From Candidatus Bathyarchaeota archaeon (GTDB lineage: Archaea; Thermoproteota; Bathyarchaeia; Bathyarchaeales; DTEX01), in assembly GCA_018396995.1 (NCBI GenBank), contig JAGTQB010000003.1, forward strand, positions 32,455-96,454: DNA of 64,000 nt, given 5' to 3'. Every line of letters begins with the position of its first letter. Positions within the stretch are counted from its first letter, which is position 1. The notes under the pieces are model-generated. The model did not search any database. It saw only the letters and a program-made list of their open reading frames with translations, and was not told where the DNA came from. A program made the translations under genes and the position numbers. Positions 19,857 through 30,871 of this stretch are shown here, one piece after another.

Positions 19857-20062
19857 AGTAGCAGTGCCATGGCTCCGAGGGTTATCAGCACAGCTCCCAT
19901 AATTATGAGTAGTATTGCAATAGATTTCTTGGATAATAGTGCGAGTAAACATAGCTTTAGGAGCGTCCCGGTGGCGAGAATTAATGCGAGGAATAGTATC
20001 ACCAATATTAACAGGAATATCGCTAAGATTAACGCTAACAGCTTTAGTAGCACTTTCCTCAC
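19853..20062 (-). CDS. Small hydrophobic protein
   Basis: 69-aa two-TM ORF; low complexity. Confidence 0.35.
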   Translation of the reverse strand: MRKVLLKLLALILAIFLLILVILFLALILATGTLLKLCLLALLSKKSIAILLIIMGAVLITLGAMALLL

Positions 20063-20290
20063 CCTGCTGATTTCACAGTTTTATCGCTTCCTCTAGCCCT
20101 AAGTGCGTATCTATATGTTAAGTTAGCCCCGCCTAAATTTGTATCCTTAACCTAATGTTGTGGGGTATATTCTTCCGTTAATGAAGGTAGCCGCATCCAT
20201 TTAACGCAAACGCTCTAAATTAAAATTGTGGCTTGGTAAACCCGTGGGAAAGTAAATATTTTAGTATTACAAGATAATTGCTGGTGCTTT

Positions 20291-21319
20291 ATGGCTTCTG
20301 CTAAGGAATGGCTTCCCTTAGACGGAGACACACTGCTGACTAGTGATGGCTTCATATTTAATGTATTTGGCTATGAACATCCAGAGGATAGGGTCTTCTC
20401 TTTTCTCAAGTATATTCCCTCAAAATTTAAAGACTTATTTAACATCCGCCTATTGAAGAGGAGATGGAGGCAGGGCGATACCGAGTTCCTCCGCGCCGAG
20501 AAGCTCTACACTGCCGAAAACTATAGGGGACTTCTAAGAACCTTTAAAGAAAATCTCCCCGTATACGTTTATTTCTGTCCCTTTAGGGGTAAAGAGGTCA
20601 TCGCCGTCCCATTCAGCTGCATTAAGAGGGTTTTTGTTCCAAGGGATTGCTTACAAGCCCTCCTTAAGGAACCTAATAGGGATAAACTTCAGGAGCTAGC
20701 GGTAAAGCTCATCACTCTTATTTCAGAAGCCTCTAATATTCCAATTGAGGACTTTGGGCTGCATGGCTCAATAGCTCTGAATATGCATGGTGAGGAATCT
20801 GACATAGATATTGTAGTTTACGGTGGGGACAACTTTAGGAGGGTTGAAGCCACCATAAATAAGCTCGTTGGGGAAGGATTACTCAGCTATGTGTTTAAAA
20901 ATAGGCTGGATGCTGTGAGGAAATATAGGGTTAAGTATGAGGGCAGGGTTCTTATGTATACGGCCGTTCGGAAGCCAGAGGAGATAAATGTGAGGTATGG
21001 CCAATACTGCTATACGCCAATAAAACCAGTCAAATTTATTTGTAAGATTAGAGATGACGATGAGACAATGTTCCGTCCAGCGATCTATGGCGTGGAGTGT
21101 TACTCTCCGCTAGACCAGTTCTCGGAGCTGCCAGATGAAATGGTTCCAGAGAGGGTTGTCTCCATGATTGGTTGCTACAGAAATGTCGCTAGGAGAGGCG
21201 ATAAGATTAGGGTCTCTGGGATATTGGAGCAGGTCAAGTCTACTCAGAATGGCAAAGTATTCTACCAGGTTATCGTCGGATCTGCTTGGGGCGGTGATGA
21301 ATACATTTGGCCCCTCTAA
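20291..21319 (+). CDS. Nucleotidyltransferase-domain protein (paralog 1)
   Basis: [25 protein letters not shown] NTase motif; C-term beta-rich tail. Confidence 0.8.
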   Translation: MASAKEWLPLDGDTLLTSDGFIFNVFGYEHPEDRVFSFLKYIPSKFKDLFNIRLLKRRWRQGDTEFLRAEKLYTAENYRGLLRTFKENLPVYVYFCPFRGKEVIAVPFSCIKRVFVPRDCLQALLKEPNRDKLQELAVKLITLISEASNIPIEDFGLHGSIALNMHGEESDIDIVVYGGDNFRRVEATINKLVGEGLLSYVFKNRLDAVRKYRVKYEGRVLMYTAVRKPEEINVRYGQYCYTPIKPVKFICKIRDDDETMFRPAIYGVECYSPLDQFSELPDEMVPERVVSMIGCYRNVARRGDKIRVSGILEQVKSTQNGKVFYQVIVGSAWGGDEYIWPL

Positions 21320-22380
21320 GGCTCAGAGATAGGGATGCAATAATTACACATGAGGGTCTCATCTTTAGGGTTTTAGGGTATATGCACCTGCCTGAGGGCT
21401 ATATATGTGACTTAGAGTATGCCCCCTCAGAAATCTATAAATCGAGTAACCCCAAGGCCGTTAGGAGCGATGGAAGGAGGGTCTTTTATAAGTTTTATGG
21501 AGATGAAGGCTGGAGTTTCTTGTCAGAAAAATATCCTCATTATATAATGGATTGTAGATTTTTGGGGAGAAAGATTATTGGAGTGAGACACATGGCCATT
21601 AAGGAGATTAGGAGACCTGAGGAGAGGCTTCAAAAGATTATTGAGTTAAGCCCATCTGATAGCTTAATTCACGCCCTACAAAAGCTGGTTGCAATAATTA
21701 TTGCGGATCAAGGTTTATCTCTAAAAGACTTTGGCGTATTCGGCTCAATCCTCCACGGCTTCCATAATCCAAATTTCTCTGACCTAGACATGACGGTTTA
21801 TAGTAGAGACTGTCTTGAGAAGCTCCGCAGTATACTAAGCGAGTTATACGCTCGGCCCAGTTCACCACTAACAAACGAGTTTACTGATGAGAGCTCGATT
21901 AGGGGTAAGGTTTGGCGCTTTAAAGGCATAAACCCCAGGGAGTTTCTCTGGCATCAACGGCGGAAGCTAATTTACGCGGTTTTTTATGACGACTGCTTAA
22001 GGCGGAGGATAAAGGCGGAATTTGAGCCGGTTAAGGCTTGGCGCGAAATAGTAGATGAGCGCCAAGATATTCTCCGTATTCGTCGAGTTGGCTGGACTAG
22101 GTCTATTCTCAGGGTTACTGATGATAAGGATGGCCCATTCATCCCATCCATCTACTATGTTGAGCCAATTGAGGTTATTGAGGGGCTGAGGCGCGCCGAC
22201 ATCTTAAGGGTCGTTTCATATGTTGAGGAGTTTAGGATGCAATGCTTTAAGGATGAAGTAATATATGCTGAAGGAAACCTGGAGGAAGTTGAGACGGGGA
22301 GGGGGAGTTTTCACCAGATAACATTAACTTATGGGCCGCGTTACTATGAGCAGACCCTTAAAACCCTTAAACCAGTATAA
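21307..22380 (+). CDS. Nucleotidyltransferase-domain protein (paralog 2)
   Basis: [26 protein letters not shown]; same N-term ([11 protein letters not shown]…YAPSEIY) and C-term layout as paralog 1. Confidence 0.8.
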   Translation: MAPLRLRDRDAIITHEGLIFRVLGYMHLPEGYICDLEYAPSEIYKSSNPKAVRSDGRRVFYKFYGDEGWSFLSEKYPHYIMDCRFLGRKIIGVRHMAIKEIRRPEERLQKIIELSPSDSLIHALQKLVAIIIADQGLSLKDFGVFGSILHGFHNPNFSDLDMTVYSRDCLEKLRSILSELYARPSSPLTNEFTDESSIRGKVWRFKGINPREFLWHQRRKLIYAVFYDDCLRRRIKAEFEPVKAWREIVDERQDILRIRRVGWTRSILRVTDDKDGPFIPSIYYVEPIEVIEGLRRADILRVVSYVEEFRMQCFKDEVIYAEGNLEEVETGRGSFHQITLTYGPRYYEQTLKTLKPV

Positions 22381-22464
22381 ACCCGAAGAAGCTTATTTTC
22401 TATCCGAGACCGAGGGGCGTAGCCCTTTTATTTTTCCTGTCCCCTTTATTGCTTTCGATACTAT

Positions 22465-23295
22465 ATGTGTAGGCTCTTTGGACTATTATCCATCACCCCA
22501 TCCAACCCCGCCAAGTATCTCGTTAATGATCCATGCTCGCTTTTATCTCAGAGTAATGCTGATCCTTTTAAGCTTCAGGGCGATGGCTGGGGCATAGGCT
22601 TCTATATTAATGGCTCTTTAAGGGTCATTAAGAGCGAGAGGCCAGTTTACGAGGAGCAGGAGCGTTTTAGGAGCCTTGCTGAAAAAATTAAGTCCAATAT
22701 TATTATTGCGCATATTAGGAGGGCCAGTAACCCGCGCGGTTTGCCAAGGGAGAGACTTATCTCAGTAGAGAATTCTCAGCCATTTTATTACGGAAAATAT
22801 GTTTTCGCCCATAATGGCGTAATAATGATTCCAGATGAGGTTGCCGAGTTCCTTGGAGAGTGGAGGGCGAGGATTAGAGGTTTAAATGATAGTGAAGTCT
22901 ACTTCTGGTATATAATGAAGGAGGTTCATGAGGGGAGGGCTCTCCCAGATGCATTGAGAAATTTTGAGAGAACCCTGTGGGATATTTGGCTTAATGTCCG
23001 CGATAAACACCTAGATAAAACTAGGCCATACATTGGCCTAAACATGGTTTTCAGTGACGGGGGAAGGTTGTATGCCTACTGTAAGTATGATGAGGAGCTT
23101 GATGGGGCTGTGAAATCACTATGCTACCGGGATCACCCCGGTATGCAAATGGTATATTCTTTAAGTACGGAGAGGCTTGTTGTGTCGTCTGAGAAAACAA
23201 ATGTTGAGGAGGATTGGAGACCCCTTGAGAGTGGTCAACTACTGACAGGTTATGTTGAAAACGGAAAGATAATGACTACAAAAATAAGGGTTTAA
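22465..23295 (+). CDS. Class II glutamine amidotransferase domain protein
   Basis: N-term MCRLFGLLS catalytic Cys2, GDGWGIGFY, HIRRASNPRG, ENSQPFYYGKYVFAHNGVI. Confidence 0.9.
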   Translation: MCRLFGLLSITPSNPAKYLVNDPCSLLSQSNADPFKLQGDGWGIGFYINGSLRVIKSERPVYEEQERFRSLAEKIKSNIIIAHIRRASNPRGLPRERLISVENSQPFYYGKYVFAHNGVIMIPDEVAEFLGEWRARIRGLNDSEVYFWYIMKEVHEGRALPDALRNFERTLWDIWLNVRDKHLDKTRPYIGLNMVFSDGGRLYAYCKYDEELDGAVKSLCYRDHPGMQMVYSLSTERLVVSSEKTNVEEDWRPLESGQLLTGYVENGKIMTTKIRV

Positions 23296-23474
23296 AATCT
23301 TCACACTATACAGGTTTAAGACTAAATACTGAGCCTACTCGTCTCTTAACATAGCTTGGGAGAACTGTAAAAATAATTCTGTGACTGAACTGGAAACATT
23401 TGCTTCAAACAATCATCCTGCCATAATAATTTCAGTTTAACGTAGCCTTAAAAAAGAATAAAACTTATATGGAG

Positions 23475-23512
23475 AACAATACCTCCACCTTATTTGTGGT
23501 GTGGAGATTGTT
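23475..23512 (+). promoter_or_regulatory. Hairpin in the his operon leader
   Basis: AACAATacCTCCAC…GTGGAGATTGTT, downstream of a TATA-like AAACTTATAT. Confidence 0.6.
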
Positions 23513-23617
23513 GGGTGGGCGCCTTCACTGTAAGTAGTGTCTCGCTTGTTGATGGGGAGCCTCGCCCACAATATATGAATAATAAAGTTTGTGACAGTTT
23601 TATTATGGTGGCCTGTT

Positions 23618-24616
23618 ATGGGTAAGGTTAGCTTCGCCATACCTAAGGGGCATCTTTCTGAGGGAGCTTTTAGGCTCCTTGAACGGGCTGGATACAGCAT
23701 TTCAGGCGCTGAGCGTTCATATAGGCCATCTATAAATGACCCAAAGATCGAATTAAAGATTCTTAGGCCACAGGAGATACCAATGTTCGTTGCCGATGGC
23801 TTACATGATATAGGTATAACTGGAATCGACTGGATAAGGGAGACTCGCGCCGAAGTTGAGGTTCTATTAGATCTCGAGTATGGCAGGGTTAAGCTAGTAT
23901 TGGCTGTACCTAGATCATGGACGGACGTGAACGATCTGTCGAGCCTACTGGAGAGGTTCAATGGTGAGGGTGAGGTTCTAAGGATATCAACTGAGTACCT
24001 TAATGTCTCGGCAGAATACCTGATGAGTAACCCAGTCTATAGGAGGCTTTATGGCAGTAAGGAGCCCTTAATGATCACCCCGTGGTGGAGGAAGGGCGAG
24101 AATGATAAGGTTGCCCTTTACCTCTCTTTCGGAGCCACCGAGGCTAAGCCGCCGGAGGAGGCTGATGCAATAATCGATGTCATGGAGACGGGGGAGTCTC
24201 TTGAAAGGAATAACTTGAAGCCCATCGAGGTCATAATGGAGTCCTCGGCGATACTAATAGCGAACAAAAACTCCCTTAAGGACCCGGAGAAACGCGAGAA
24301 AATATATGATATCCTAACGCTCCTAAAGGGCGCGATTGATGGTAGGAAGAAGCTGCACATATTTGTTAACGTGCATAAAAGTAATCTTTCAGTTCTCCTT
24401 GAGAGGTTGCCAGCTCTCAAGAAGCCGACGATAGCGCCATTGGCTGATGAGAACTGGTTCTCAGTGAATACGGTGATAGATAGGGATCAGTTCCTGGAGC
24501 TCCTGCCAATACTCAGGAGGTTGGCTCAGGGATTAGTCGTCTATGAGCCCAGACAGGTTCTCCCCCTAGAGGAGATTAGTGGCGGAGAGAGGGCTGGGAG
24601 AGATGAGACTTGCTAG
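23618..24616 (+). CDS. hisG: ATP phosphoribosyltransferase (long form, HisG_C domain); ORF track starts at 23591
   Basis: MGKVSFAIPKGHL, DIGITGIDW, HisG C-terminal regulatory-domain-like tail; operon context. Confidence 0.95.
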   Translation: MGKVSFAIPKGHLSEGAFRLLERAGYSISGAERSYRPSINDPKIELKILRPQEIPMFVADGLHDIGITGIDWIRETRAEVEVLLDLEYGRVKLVLAVPRSWTDVNDLSSLLERFNGEGEVLRISTEYLNVSAEYLMSNPVYRRLYGSKEPLMITPWWRKGENDKVALYLSFGATEAKPPEEADAIIDVMETGESLERNNLKPIEVIMESSAILIANKNSLKDPEKREKIYDILTLLKGAIDGRKKLHIFVNVHKSNLSVLLERLPALKKPTIAPLADENWFSVNTVIDRDQFLELLPILRRLAQGLVVYEPRQVLPLEEISGGERAGRDETC

Positions 24617-25899
24617 CTAGAATAGTTAAGCTGAGTAGGATCCGGGATCAGCTTTTAAGGGATAGATGGCCCAGAAAGGGCTTAGATGACGAGTTATTGA
24701 GGTATGTTGAGGGGATCATTAGGGGCGTTAGGGAGCGTGGGGACAAAGCCCTAATAGAGTTTACAGAAAGGTTTGATGGCGTTAAACTGGATGCTAATAG
24801 GCTTAGGGTAAGTCCAGAAGAGATTGAGGGGGCTTATGACAAAGTCACTGATAAGCAGATATCTGCGATAGAGACAGCTAAGAAAAGAATCTATGAATTT
24901 GAGAAAGGCATCATATCGAGGATAAATCTCGAATACACCGATGAGCTTGGCGTTAGGGTTTGGTGGAAGCCACAGCCGATTGAAAGCGTCGGCTGCTACG
25001 TGCCCGGCGGGAGATACCCATACCCAAGTACCCTCATAATGACCGTTATTCCAGCGAAGGTCGCCGGTGTTCAGAGGGTTGTTGTTTGCACCCCACCGCT
25101 CAAGGATGGCAGTATCCACCCGCTGACGCTTATTGCAGCCGATATGTGTGGCGTAAACGAGATTTATAGAGTTGGGGGAGCGCAAGCTGTGGCGGCGATG
25201 GCCTATGGGACGGAGAGCATAAAGCCAGTAAACAAGATTGTTGGTCCAGGAAACCAGTATGTTATGGCCGCTAAGCTCCTGGTTTCGCGCATTGTTCCAA
25301 TAGATCATCCAGCTGGTCCAAGCGAGATAATGATCTTAGCCGATGAGACGGCTAATTCACACCATGTTGCGTTAGATATGATCTCGCAGATGGAGCATGG
25401 CCCTGGATGCATCGCAATCTTGGTTACCACCTCAATGAGATTGGCCGAGCGTGTTCATGAAGATATAATGCGTTTAGCCGCCGGCGCCATGCTGGACGGG
25501 GATGCGTGGCTCCTTGTGGCGGACAGCTTGGATGAGGCTGTTAGCTTCATAAATTGTTTCGCGCCGGAGCACCTTGAGGTAATCACCGTTAATGCCCATA
25601 AGCTGGCTGCAGAAATACGCTCGGCTGGCCTGATACTTATCGGCGACTCAACGCCGGTATCCCTAAGCGATTACTGTCTTGGAACAAACCATGTGATTCC
25701 GACTGGAGGCTACGGCCACGTTTATCAGCCCCTTTCAGCTCTAGACTTCATAAAATTTGTGAGGGTTGCTGAGTGCCCGCCTGAGGCTTTGAGAGCCCTA
25801 TCTAAGGCTGCTATAGTCTTGGCTGAGAGTGAGGGGTTAACGAGACATGCCTTAGCAATTAGTAGGAGGGTTAAGGTTGATGGGGAAAAGGATAATTGA
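24610..25899 (+). CDS. hisD: Histidinol dehydrogenase
   Basis: [37 protein letters not shown]. Confidence 0.97.
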   Translation: MLARIVKLSRIRDQLLRDRWPRKGLDDELLRYVEGIIRGVRERGDKALIEFTERFDGVKLDANRLRVSPEEIEGAYDKVTDKQISAIETAKKRIYEFEKGIISRINLEYTDELGVRVWWKPQPIESVGCYVPGGRYPYPSTLIMTVIPAKVAGVQRVVVCTPPLKDGSIHPLTLIAADMCGVNEIYRVGGAQAVAAMAYGTESIKPVNKIVGPGNQYVMAAKLLVSRIVPIDHPAGPSEIMILADETANSHHVALDMISQMEHGPGCIAILVTTSMRLAERVHEDIMRLAAGAMLDGDAWLLVADSLDEAVSFINCFAPEHLEVITVNAHKLAAEIRSAGLILIGDSTPVSLSDYCLGTNHVIPTGGYGHVYQPLSALDFIKFVRVAECPPEALRALSKAAIVLAESEGLTRHALAISRRVKVDGEKDN

Positions 25900-26995
25900 G
25901 GCTGTTATTAGGGGAGCCTGTAGTTTAAATGTATATGATGTTGGGGAGACAATTGAGGGGCTGGCCGCAAAGCTTGGTAAGAAGCCCAGCGAGATACTGA
26001 AGCTTAACTCGAATGAGAACTTCTTTGTGCCAATTGAACTCCTAAGAAGTGTTTTGAGGCAGGTTATTGAGGAGTCTGACCCGAGAATATACCCAAGGGA
26101 CGAGTATAAGATGTTGAGGGAGGCTATAGGCGGGCTCACCAAGATTCCCCCAGAATGCATTATTATAGGCGCTGGGGGTGACCAGCTAATAGATCTTGTC
26201 TCCAGAATATTTCTTAGAGAGGGGGATGAAGCTCTCTCCATAGAGCCAACTTTCACAATATACGAGCGGTGTGTTAAGGTTCAGGGCGCCGCTTATAGGA
26301 GTATACCTTTAAAGGAGGACTTCTCACTGGATGTAGACTCAATGCTCTCCACGATAACCCCAAAGACGAAGGTTATCTTCCTATGTTCGCCAAATAACCC
26401 TACTGCAAATCAGTTTAGGCGGGAGGATGTGCTACGTCTAGCGGATGAATTTGAGGGGCCAGTGGTTATAGATGAGACATACGCAGACTTCTCCGGGAAG
26501 ACTTTAATTGATGCCGCCATAGATCTCGACAACCTAATGGTTCTTAGGACTTTCTCTAAGACCTTTGGCTTAGCGGGTTTAAGAGTTGGCTACCTCGCCG
26601 CCAATAGAAGACTTGCCAGAACCATTGATGAGAGGTTCCAGATGCCCTACTCGGTCTCGACGATAGCGATTAGGGCGGCTCTCAAAATGATTGATAAATG
26701 GCCTGAAATAGCCGGAACACTCAGCGATATCAGGCGGGAGAGGGATGTCCTGGTGGCGGAGCTTAACAGCATAGGTGGCGTAAGAGCCTTCCCCTCAGAG
26801 ACAAATTTCGTATTATTCCAGGTGAATAGGGATTCGAAGGCCGTTTATAGAGCTCTCTTAAAGAGGGGTATAATTATAAGAGATATTGGGCGCGTATTAA
26901 AATTTGATAACTGTCTGAGGGTTACCGTTGCCCCAAGGCCATTGATGGAGCGCTTCATTAGGGAGCTTGGGGAGGTTATGTGTGAAGGCGCTTAA
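25877..26995 (+). CDS. hisC: Histidinol-phosphate aminotransferase
   Basis: LNSNENFF, CSPNNPTANQ, VIDETYADF, RTFSKTFGLAGLRVGY. Confidence 0.96.
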   Translation: MMGKRIIEAVIRGACSLNVYDVGETIEGLAAKLGKKPSEILKLNSNENFFVPIELLRSVLRQVIEESDPRIYPRDEYKMLREAIGGLTKIPPECIIIGAGGDQLIDLVSRIFLREGDEALSIEPTFTIYERCVKVQGAAYRSIPLKEDFSLDVDSMLSTITPKTKVIFLCSPNNPTANQFRREDVLRLADEFEGPVVIDETYADFSGKTLIDAAIDLDNLMVLRTFSKTFGLAGLRVGYLAANRRLARTIDERFQMPYSVSTIAIRAALKMIDKWPEIAGTLSDIRRERDVLVAELNSIGGVRAFPSETNFVLFQVNRDSKAVYRALLKRGIIIRDIGRVLKFDNCLRVTVAPRPLMERFIRELGEVMCEGA

Positions 26996-28190
26996 AGAAT
27001 ATATTACGGTGAGATTCGATCTAGGCGAAGCATACATTAAGAAGAGTAGGCTCAGGGAAATAGCTGAGGTTAATGCCATAATATTTGATTGTGATGGGGT
27101 CTTAATAGATGTTAGGGAATCGTATGATAAAGCTATAGCGAGGGCAACCTCATGGATATTTGAGGCGCTAACAGGCCACAAAATTCCAGAGGAACTGATC
27201 TCAAGTGAAGTGATATTCTCCTTTAGGAGGAGTGGAGGCTTCAATAACGACCATGACATAGTCTATGGTCTATTAATGTTCCTATTGTCTGAGATGCCAG
27301 CAGGCTTCATTAAGGAGCTCTCGGAAGCGATGAAGACCGTTGAATGTGGGGGAAGCAATTTTAGAAAAGTTTTGGCGGTAGGGGATATGATTCGCGCAGC
27401 GTTTCCCCTTATAGACGCTGGGGTTCTCATCAATAGGCTTAAGGATTTCACGTATATGCTCAATAATGATGGAGTCGCCTCGATTGATAGGGCAATATTG
27501 TCCTCAAAGGGTATCCCCAGAGACGTCTACGATACGCTGAAGAGTTTCCTTTATGGATCTGGGAGGGTCTCTGGGAGCATTATAGCAAAAGTTTTTGAGG
27601 AGATATTCTGCGGGCCGGAGCTCTTCAGGAGAGTGTATGGTTTAGAGCCCGAGCTCTTCCATGGGCCTGGGACAATAGAGAATAGCTGGGTTATAGTCAG
27701 GCGGGAGACCCTTGAGAGTTTTTCACAGTTGGTTGGCTGGGGTAAGCTTGGGATAGCCTCTGGAAGTATGTTTGCCCCAGCAAAACATGTTCTCGGCGAC
27801 ATCCTAGAATATTTTAATCCAAGGGCGCTCGTCTTCCTAAATGATGTGAGGCAGATTGAGGAAGAATACTTGAGGAGGGGTTTCCTTAAGATTAGTCTCG
27901 CGAAGCCCAATCCATACCAGCTCTTCAAATCCGCATGGAGCCTAGAACCCTTTAAAAATACCCTGTACATAGGGGACTCAATGGAAGATGTATTCATGGT
28001 TGAGAGGGCTAATAAGCTGGATCAAAGGTTTATATTTGCTGGAGTATACGCCTATACGGGCGCCAAGGATATGGCTCTACACGAATTCCTTAAATCTGGT
28101 TGCGACATTATTTCTCCATCCGTTAATGAGATCCCATCTATCATTGAGGCTGTTAGGAGGCGAGTTTTTGAGGGAGGCGGAATATTATAG
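26967..28190 (+). CDS. HAD-family hydrolase embedded in his operon
   Basis: IIFDCDGVLIDVRESYDKA, LYIGDSMEDVFM HAD motifs; overlaps hisC and hisB. Confidence 0.82.
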   Translation: MGRLCVKALKEYITVRFDLGEAYIKKSRLREIAEVNAIIFDCDGVLIDVRESYDKAIARATSWIFEALTGHKIPEELISSEVIFSFRRSGGFNNDHDIVYGLLMFLLSEMPAGFIKELSEAMKTVECGGSNFRKVLAVGDMIRAAFPLIDAGVLINRLKDFTYMLNNDGVASIDRAILSSKGIPRDVYDTLKSFLYGSGRVSGSIIAKVFEEIFCGPELFRRVYGLEPELFHGPGTIENSWVIVRRETLESFSQLVGWGKLGIASGSMFAPAKHVLGDILEYFNPRALVFLNDVRQIEEEYLRRGFLKISLAKPNPYQLFKSAWSLEPFKNTLYIGDSMEDVFMVERANKLDQRFIFAGVYAYTGAKDMALHEFLKSGCDIISPSVNEIPSIIEAVRRRVFEGGGIL

Positions 28191-28743
28191 GAAGACGTCT
28201 GAGACCGAGGTTAAGGTTAGGGTTAAATTAGATGGAACTGGCTCCTCAAACGTTAGTACCGGCATATCCTTCCTAGACCACATGTTAAAGTCCCTGGCAA
28301 CCCACAGCCTAATCGACTTAAATGTTGAGGCTAGGGGAGACCTAAGCCACCACGTTATTGAGGATGTAGCCATCTGTCTAGGCGAAGCGTTGAGGAGGGC
28401 CCTTGGAGACGCCGCCAATGTAAAGAGGTTTGGGTACGCAATTGTTCCAATGGACTGTTCCCTTGCCTTCGCCGCAATAGATTTATCCAATAGACCTTAC
28501 CCAAAAATAGACCTTAAGCTTGAGGGGGGAAGCGTTGAGAATATGCGCTGTGAGGACATATATCACTTCCTGGAGACCTTGGCGAACTCTCTGAGGGCTA
28601 ATATACACATATGGGTTCAGTATGGGTTAAACGACCACCATAAGGTCGAAGCAGCCTTCAAGGCGCTTGCCCTATCCCTTAGGCAAGCGGTCTCAATAGA
28701 TGCTGAGAGGGCTGGCATACCGAGCTCAAAGGGCCTCCTATAA
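28168..28743 (+). CDS. hisB: Imidazoleglycerol-phosphate dehydratase; likely TTG start at 28168
   Basis: GISFLDHMLKSLATHSLIDL, DLSHHVIEDVAI, LNDHHKVEAAFKALA. Confidence 0.95.
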   Translation: MREAEYYRKTSETEVKVRVKLDGTGSSNVSTGISFLDHMLKSLATHSLIDLNVEARGDLSHHVIEDVAICLGEALRRALGDAANVKRFGYAIVPMDCSLAFAAIDLSNRPYPKIDLKLEGGSVENMRCEDIYHFLETLANSLRANIHIWVQYGLNDHHKVEAAFKALALSLRQAVSIDAERAGIPSSKGLL

Positions 28744-28760
28744 CATAAGTATGGACTCAG

Positions 28761-29489
28761 GTGTTGCACTTGCTTGTAATACCCTCAGTAGACTTAATTG
28801 AGGGCAGGGTCGCTAGACTCATTAAGGGGAAGATTGAGCACGCAAGGTTTTATGAGCACTTCGGCGACCCCGTGGCCGTTGCCAAAATATGGGAGTTTGA
28901 GGGAGCAGGGCTGATCCACGTAGTTGATCTGGATGCAGCCCTTGGGAGGGGAGATAACATCAAAGTTATAGGCAATATAATCCGGGCCCTTAGGGTTCCT
29001 GTTCAGGTTGGTGGTGGGGTAAGGAGTCTCGAGCGGGCGCGCCAAATAATAGGCCTCGGGGCCAGTAGGGTCGTTATTGGATCGATGGCTTTTAAGGATC
29101 CAGAAGCCATTAAGACTCTCTTGGGGGAGCTGGGTTCAGATAGAGTTGTGGTTGCCCTAGACCACTCTGATGGCGTTGTTATGGTTAGTGGCTGGAGAGA
29201 GGATACTGGTGTCAGTCTTAGAGGGGCTGCAGAGAGGTTTACTAGTATGGGCGTTAGGTTCCTCCTCGTAACGTCGATCCAGCGTGATGGGACATTGGCT
29301 GGGCCGGATATAGAGAACTTATCCAAGATACTTGATTTGGACGCTAATATTATTGCCTCTGGAGGCATTAGGAGCCTAGAAGATATAATAGCCTTGAAGA
29401 AGCTGGGAGTCTATGGGGTGATAGTTGGCAGAGCCCTCTATGAGGGATGCTTTAACCTGAAAGAAGCTTTAAAAGTAGCTTCCGAGTGA
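28761..29489 (+). CDS. hisA: ProFAR isomerase
   Basis: [37 protein letters not shown]. Confidence 0.95.
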   Translation: MLHLLVIPSVDLIEGRVARLIKGKIEHARFYEHFGDPVAVAKIWEFEGAGLIHVVDLDAALGRGDNIKVIGNIIRALRVPVQVGGGVRSLERARQIIGLGASRVVIGSMAFKDPEAIKTLLGELGSDRVVVALDHSDGVVMVSGWREDTGVSLRGAAERFTSMGVRFLLVTSIQRDGTLAGPDIENLSKILDLDANIIASGGIRSLEDIIALKKLGVYGVIVGRALYEGCFNLKEALKVASE

Positions 29490-29499
29490 AGTACTATTC

Positions 29500-30318
29500 T
29501 TGTGGTGCCATACGATGACCAGATTTAAACGCATAATACCGTGCTTAGATGTTGATCATGGGAGAGTTGTTAAGGGGATAAGCTTCGTTGGCTTGAGGGA
29601 TGCTGGGGACCCCGTTGAGCTTGCTAGGCGGTACTGTGAGGATGGTGCTGACGAGCTAGTCTTCTTGGATATAACGGCGTCTGCAGAGAAGAGGAGCATA
29701 CTTATTAATGTTGTTAAAGCAGTCGCCTCAGAGGTAAATATACCCTTCACGGTCGGAGGCGGCATAAGAACAGTTGATGATGCATCAGCAGTATTGTCAA
29801 GTGGGGCTGATAAAGTTTCAATAGGCACGGCGGCGGTTGAGAGACCGGAGCTCATTAGGGAACTCGCTAAGACCTTTGGCCCGCAGCGTGTTGTTCTAGC
29901 TATAGATGCTAAGAGGAGATATGAGCGTAAACCTGATAGAAATGTTGTGGAGACCCCTGAGGGACCATGTTGGTTTGAGGTTTACATTTATGGTGGAAGG
30001 AAGCCAACTGGCTTAGATGTAATTGAGTGGGTTGTTAAATGCGAGGAGCTTGGTGCAGGAGAAATATTGCTAACGTCAATTGATAGGGATGGAACTGAGC
30101 TGGGATACGATATTGAATTAACGAAGGTGGTCTCCAGGAGCGTTAACATACCAGTTATCGCGAGCGGCGGAGCTGGTAAACCAGAACACTTCCTAGAAGT
30201 CTTCACTCTTGGGGGCGCTGATGCCGCCTTAGCCGCCTCAATCTTCCATTATAGTAAGTATCCAATACCGGTTGTTAAAAGGTTCCTTTACGAGAGGGGT
30301 GTTCCGGTTAGGATATGA
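29500..30318 (+). CDS. hisF: Imidazole glycerol phosphate synthase cyclase subunit
   Basis: [43 protein letters not shown]. Confidence 0.96.
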   Translation: MWCHTMTRFKRIIPCLDVDHGRVVKGISFVGLRDAGDPVELARRYCEDGADELVFLDITASAEKRSILINVVKAVASEVNIPFTVGGGIRTVDDASAVLSSGADKVSIGTAAVERPELIRELAKTFGPQRVVLAIDAKRRYERKPDRNVVETPEGPCWFEVYIYGGRKPTGLDVIEWVVKCEELGAGEILLTSIDRDGTELGYDIELTKVVSRSVNIPVIASGGAGKPEHFLEVFTLGGADAALAASIFHYSKYPIPVVKRFLYERGVPVRI

Positions 30319-30677
30319 AAATCTTGAAAAAAGTTAGCTTAGATGAACTGAGCTTTGAGAAGGGTGGGGGAATACTTCCGGTTGTCGTTCAGGAGGAGGG
30401 TACTGGAAGAGTTTTAACATTAGCTTACGTGAACAGGGAGGCCATTCAAAAGACTATTGAGACAGGATACGCCCACTACTATAGGCGCTCCCACGGCAGG
30501 GTCATGATGAAGGGCGAAACGTCAGGGCATGTTCAGGAGGTCGTTAACATTCTTGTTGACTGTGATCTAGACGCAATATTATATGTCGTCAGGTCCAGAG
30601 GCCCAGCATGCCACTTAGGTGAGGAAACATGCTTCCACAATAGGCTTAAGGAAGCGGAGAACATAAAGAAAAAGTAG
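30315..30677 (+). CDS. hisI: Phosphoribosyl-AMP cyclohydrolase
   Basis: [44 protein letters not shown]. Confidence 0.95.
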   Translation: MKILKKVSLDELSFEKGGGILPVVVQEEGTGRVLTLAYVNREAIQKTIETGYAHYYRRSHGRVMMKGETSGHVQEVVNILVDCDLDAILYVVRSRGPACHLGEETCFHNRLKEAENIKKK

Positions 30678-30757
30678 CTCCCTTCCCCACACCACTTCCA
30701 TAAGACCAAAAATCCGCTCAACCTTCAACCATAGATAACGTCATTAAGCCATAAGTA

Positions 30758-30790
30758 GTGTCTCCTATAGCCCTAACATTATGGAGACAC
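30758..30790. terminator. Perfect 8-bp inverted repeat between convergent hisI and thiolase genes
   Basis: GTGTCTCC … GGAGACAC, 17-nt spacer. Confidence 0.45.
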
Positions 30791-30871
30791 ATTTGTGAAA
30801 CAATAAGATTTTTCTGTGAGGGATTTGTTGTGAGCGTCGTTGTGATGTTTGCCTCTAGGAAAATGTTGTTG

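Noticed and set aside
22465-23295. Class II amidotransferase as the missing HisH
   Set aside because: HisH is a class I (triad) amidotransferase; this protein has the N-terminal Cys2 class II signature and is transcribed upstream of the his leader.
23437-23961. 174-aa minus-strand ORF
   Set aside because: Antisense to hisG and its leader; no protein-like motifs.
24751-25308. 185-aa minus-strand ORF
   Set aside because: Antisense to hisD.
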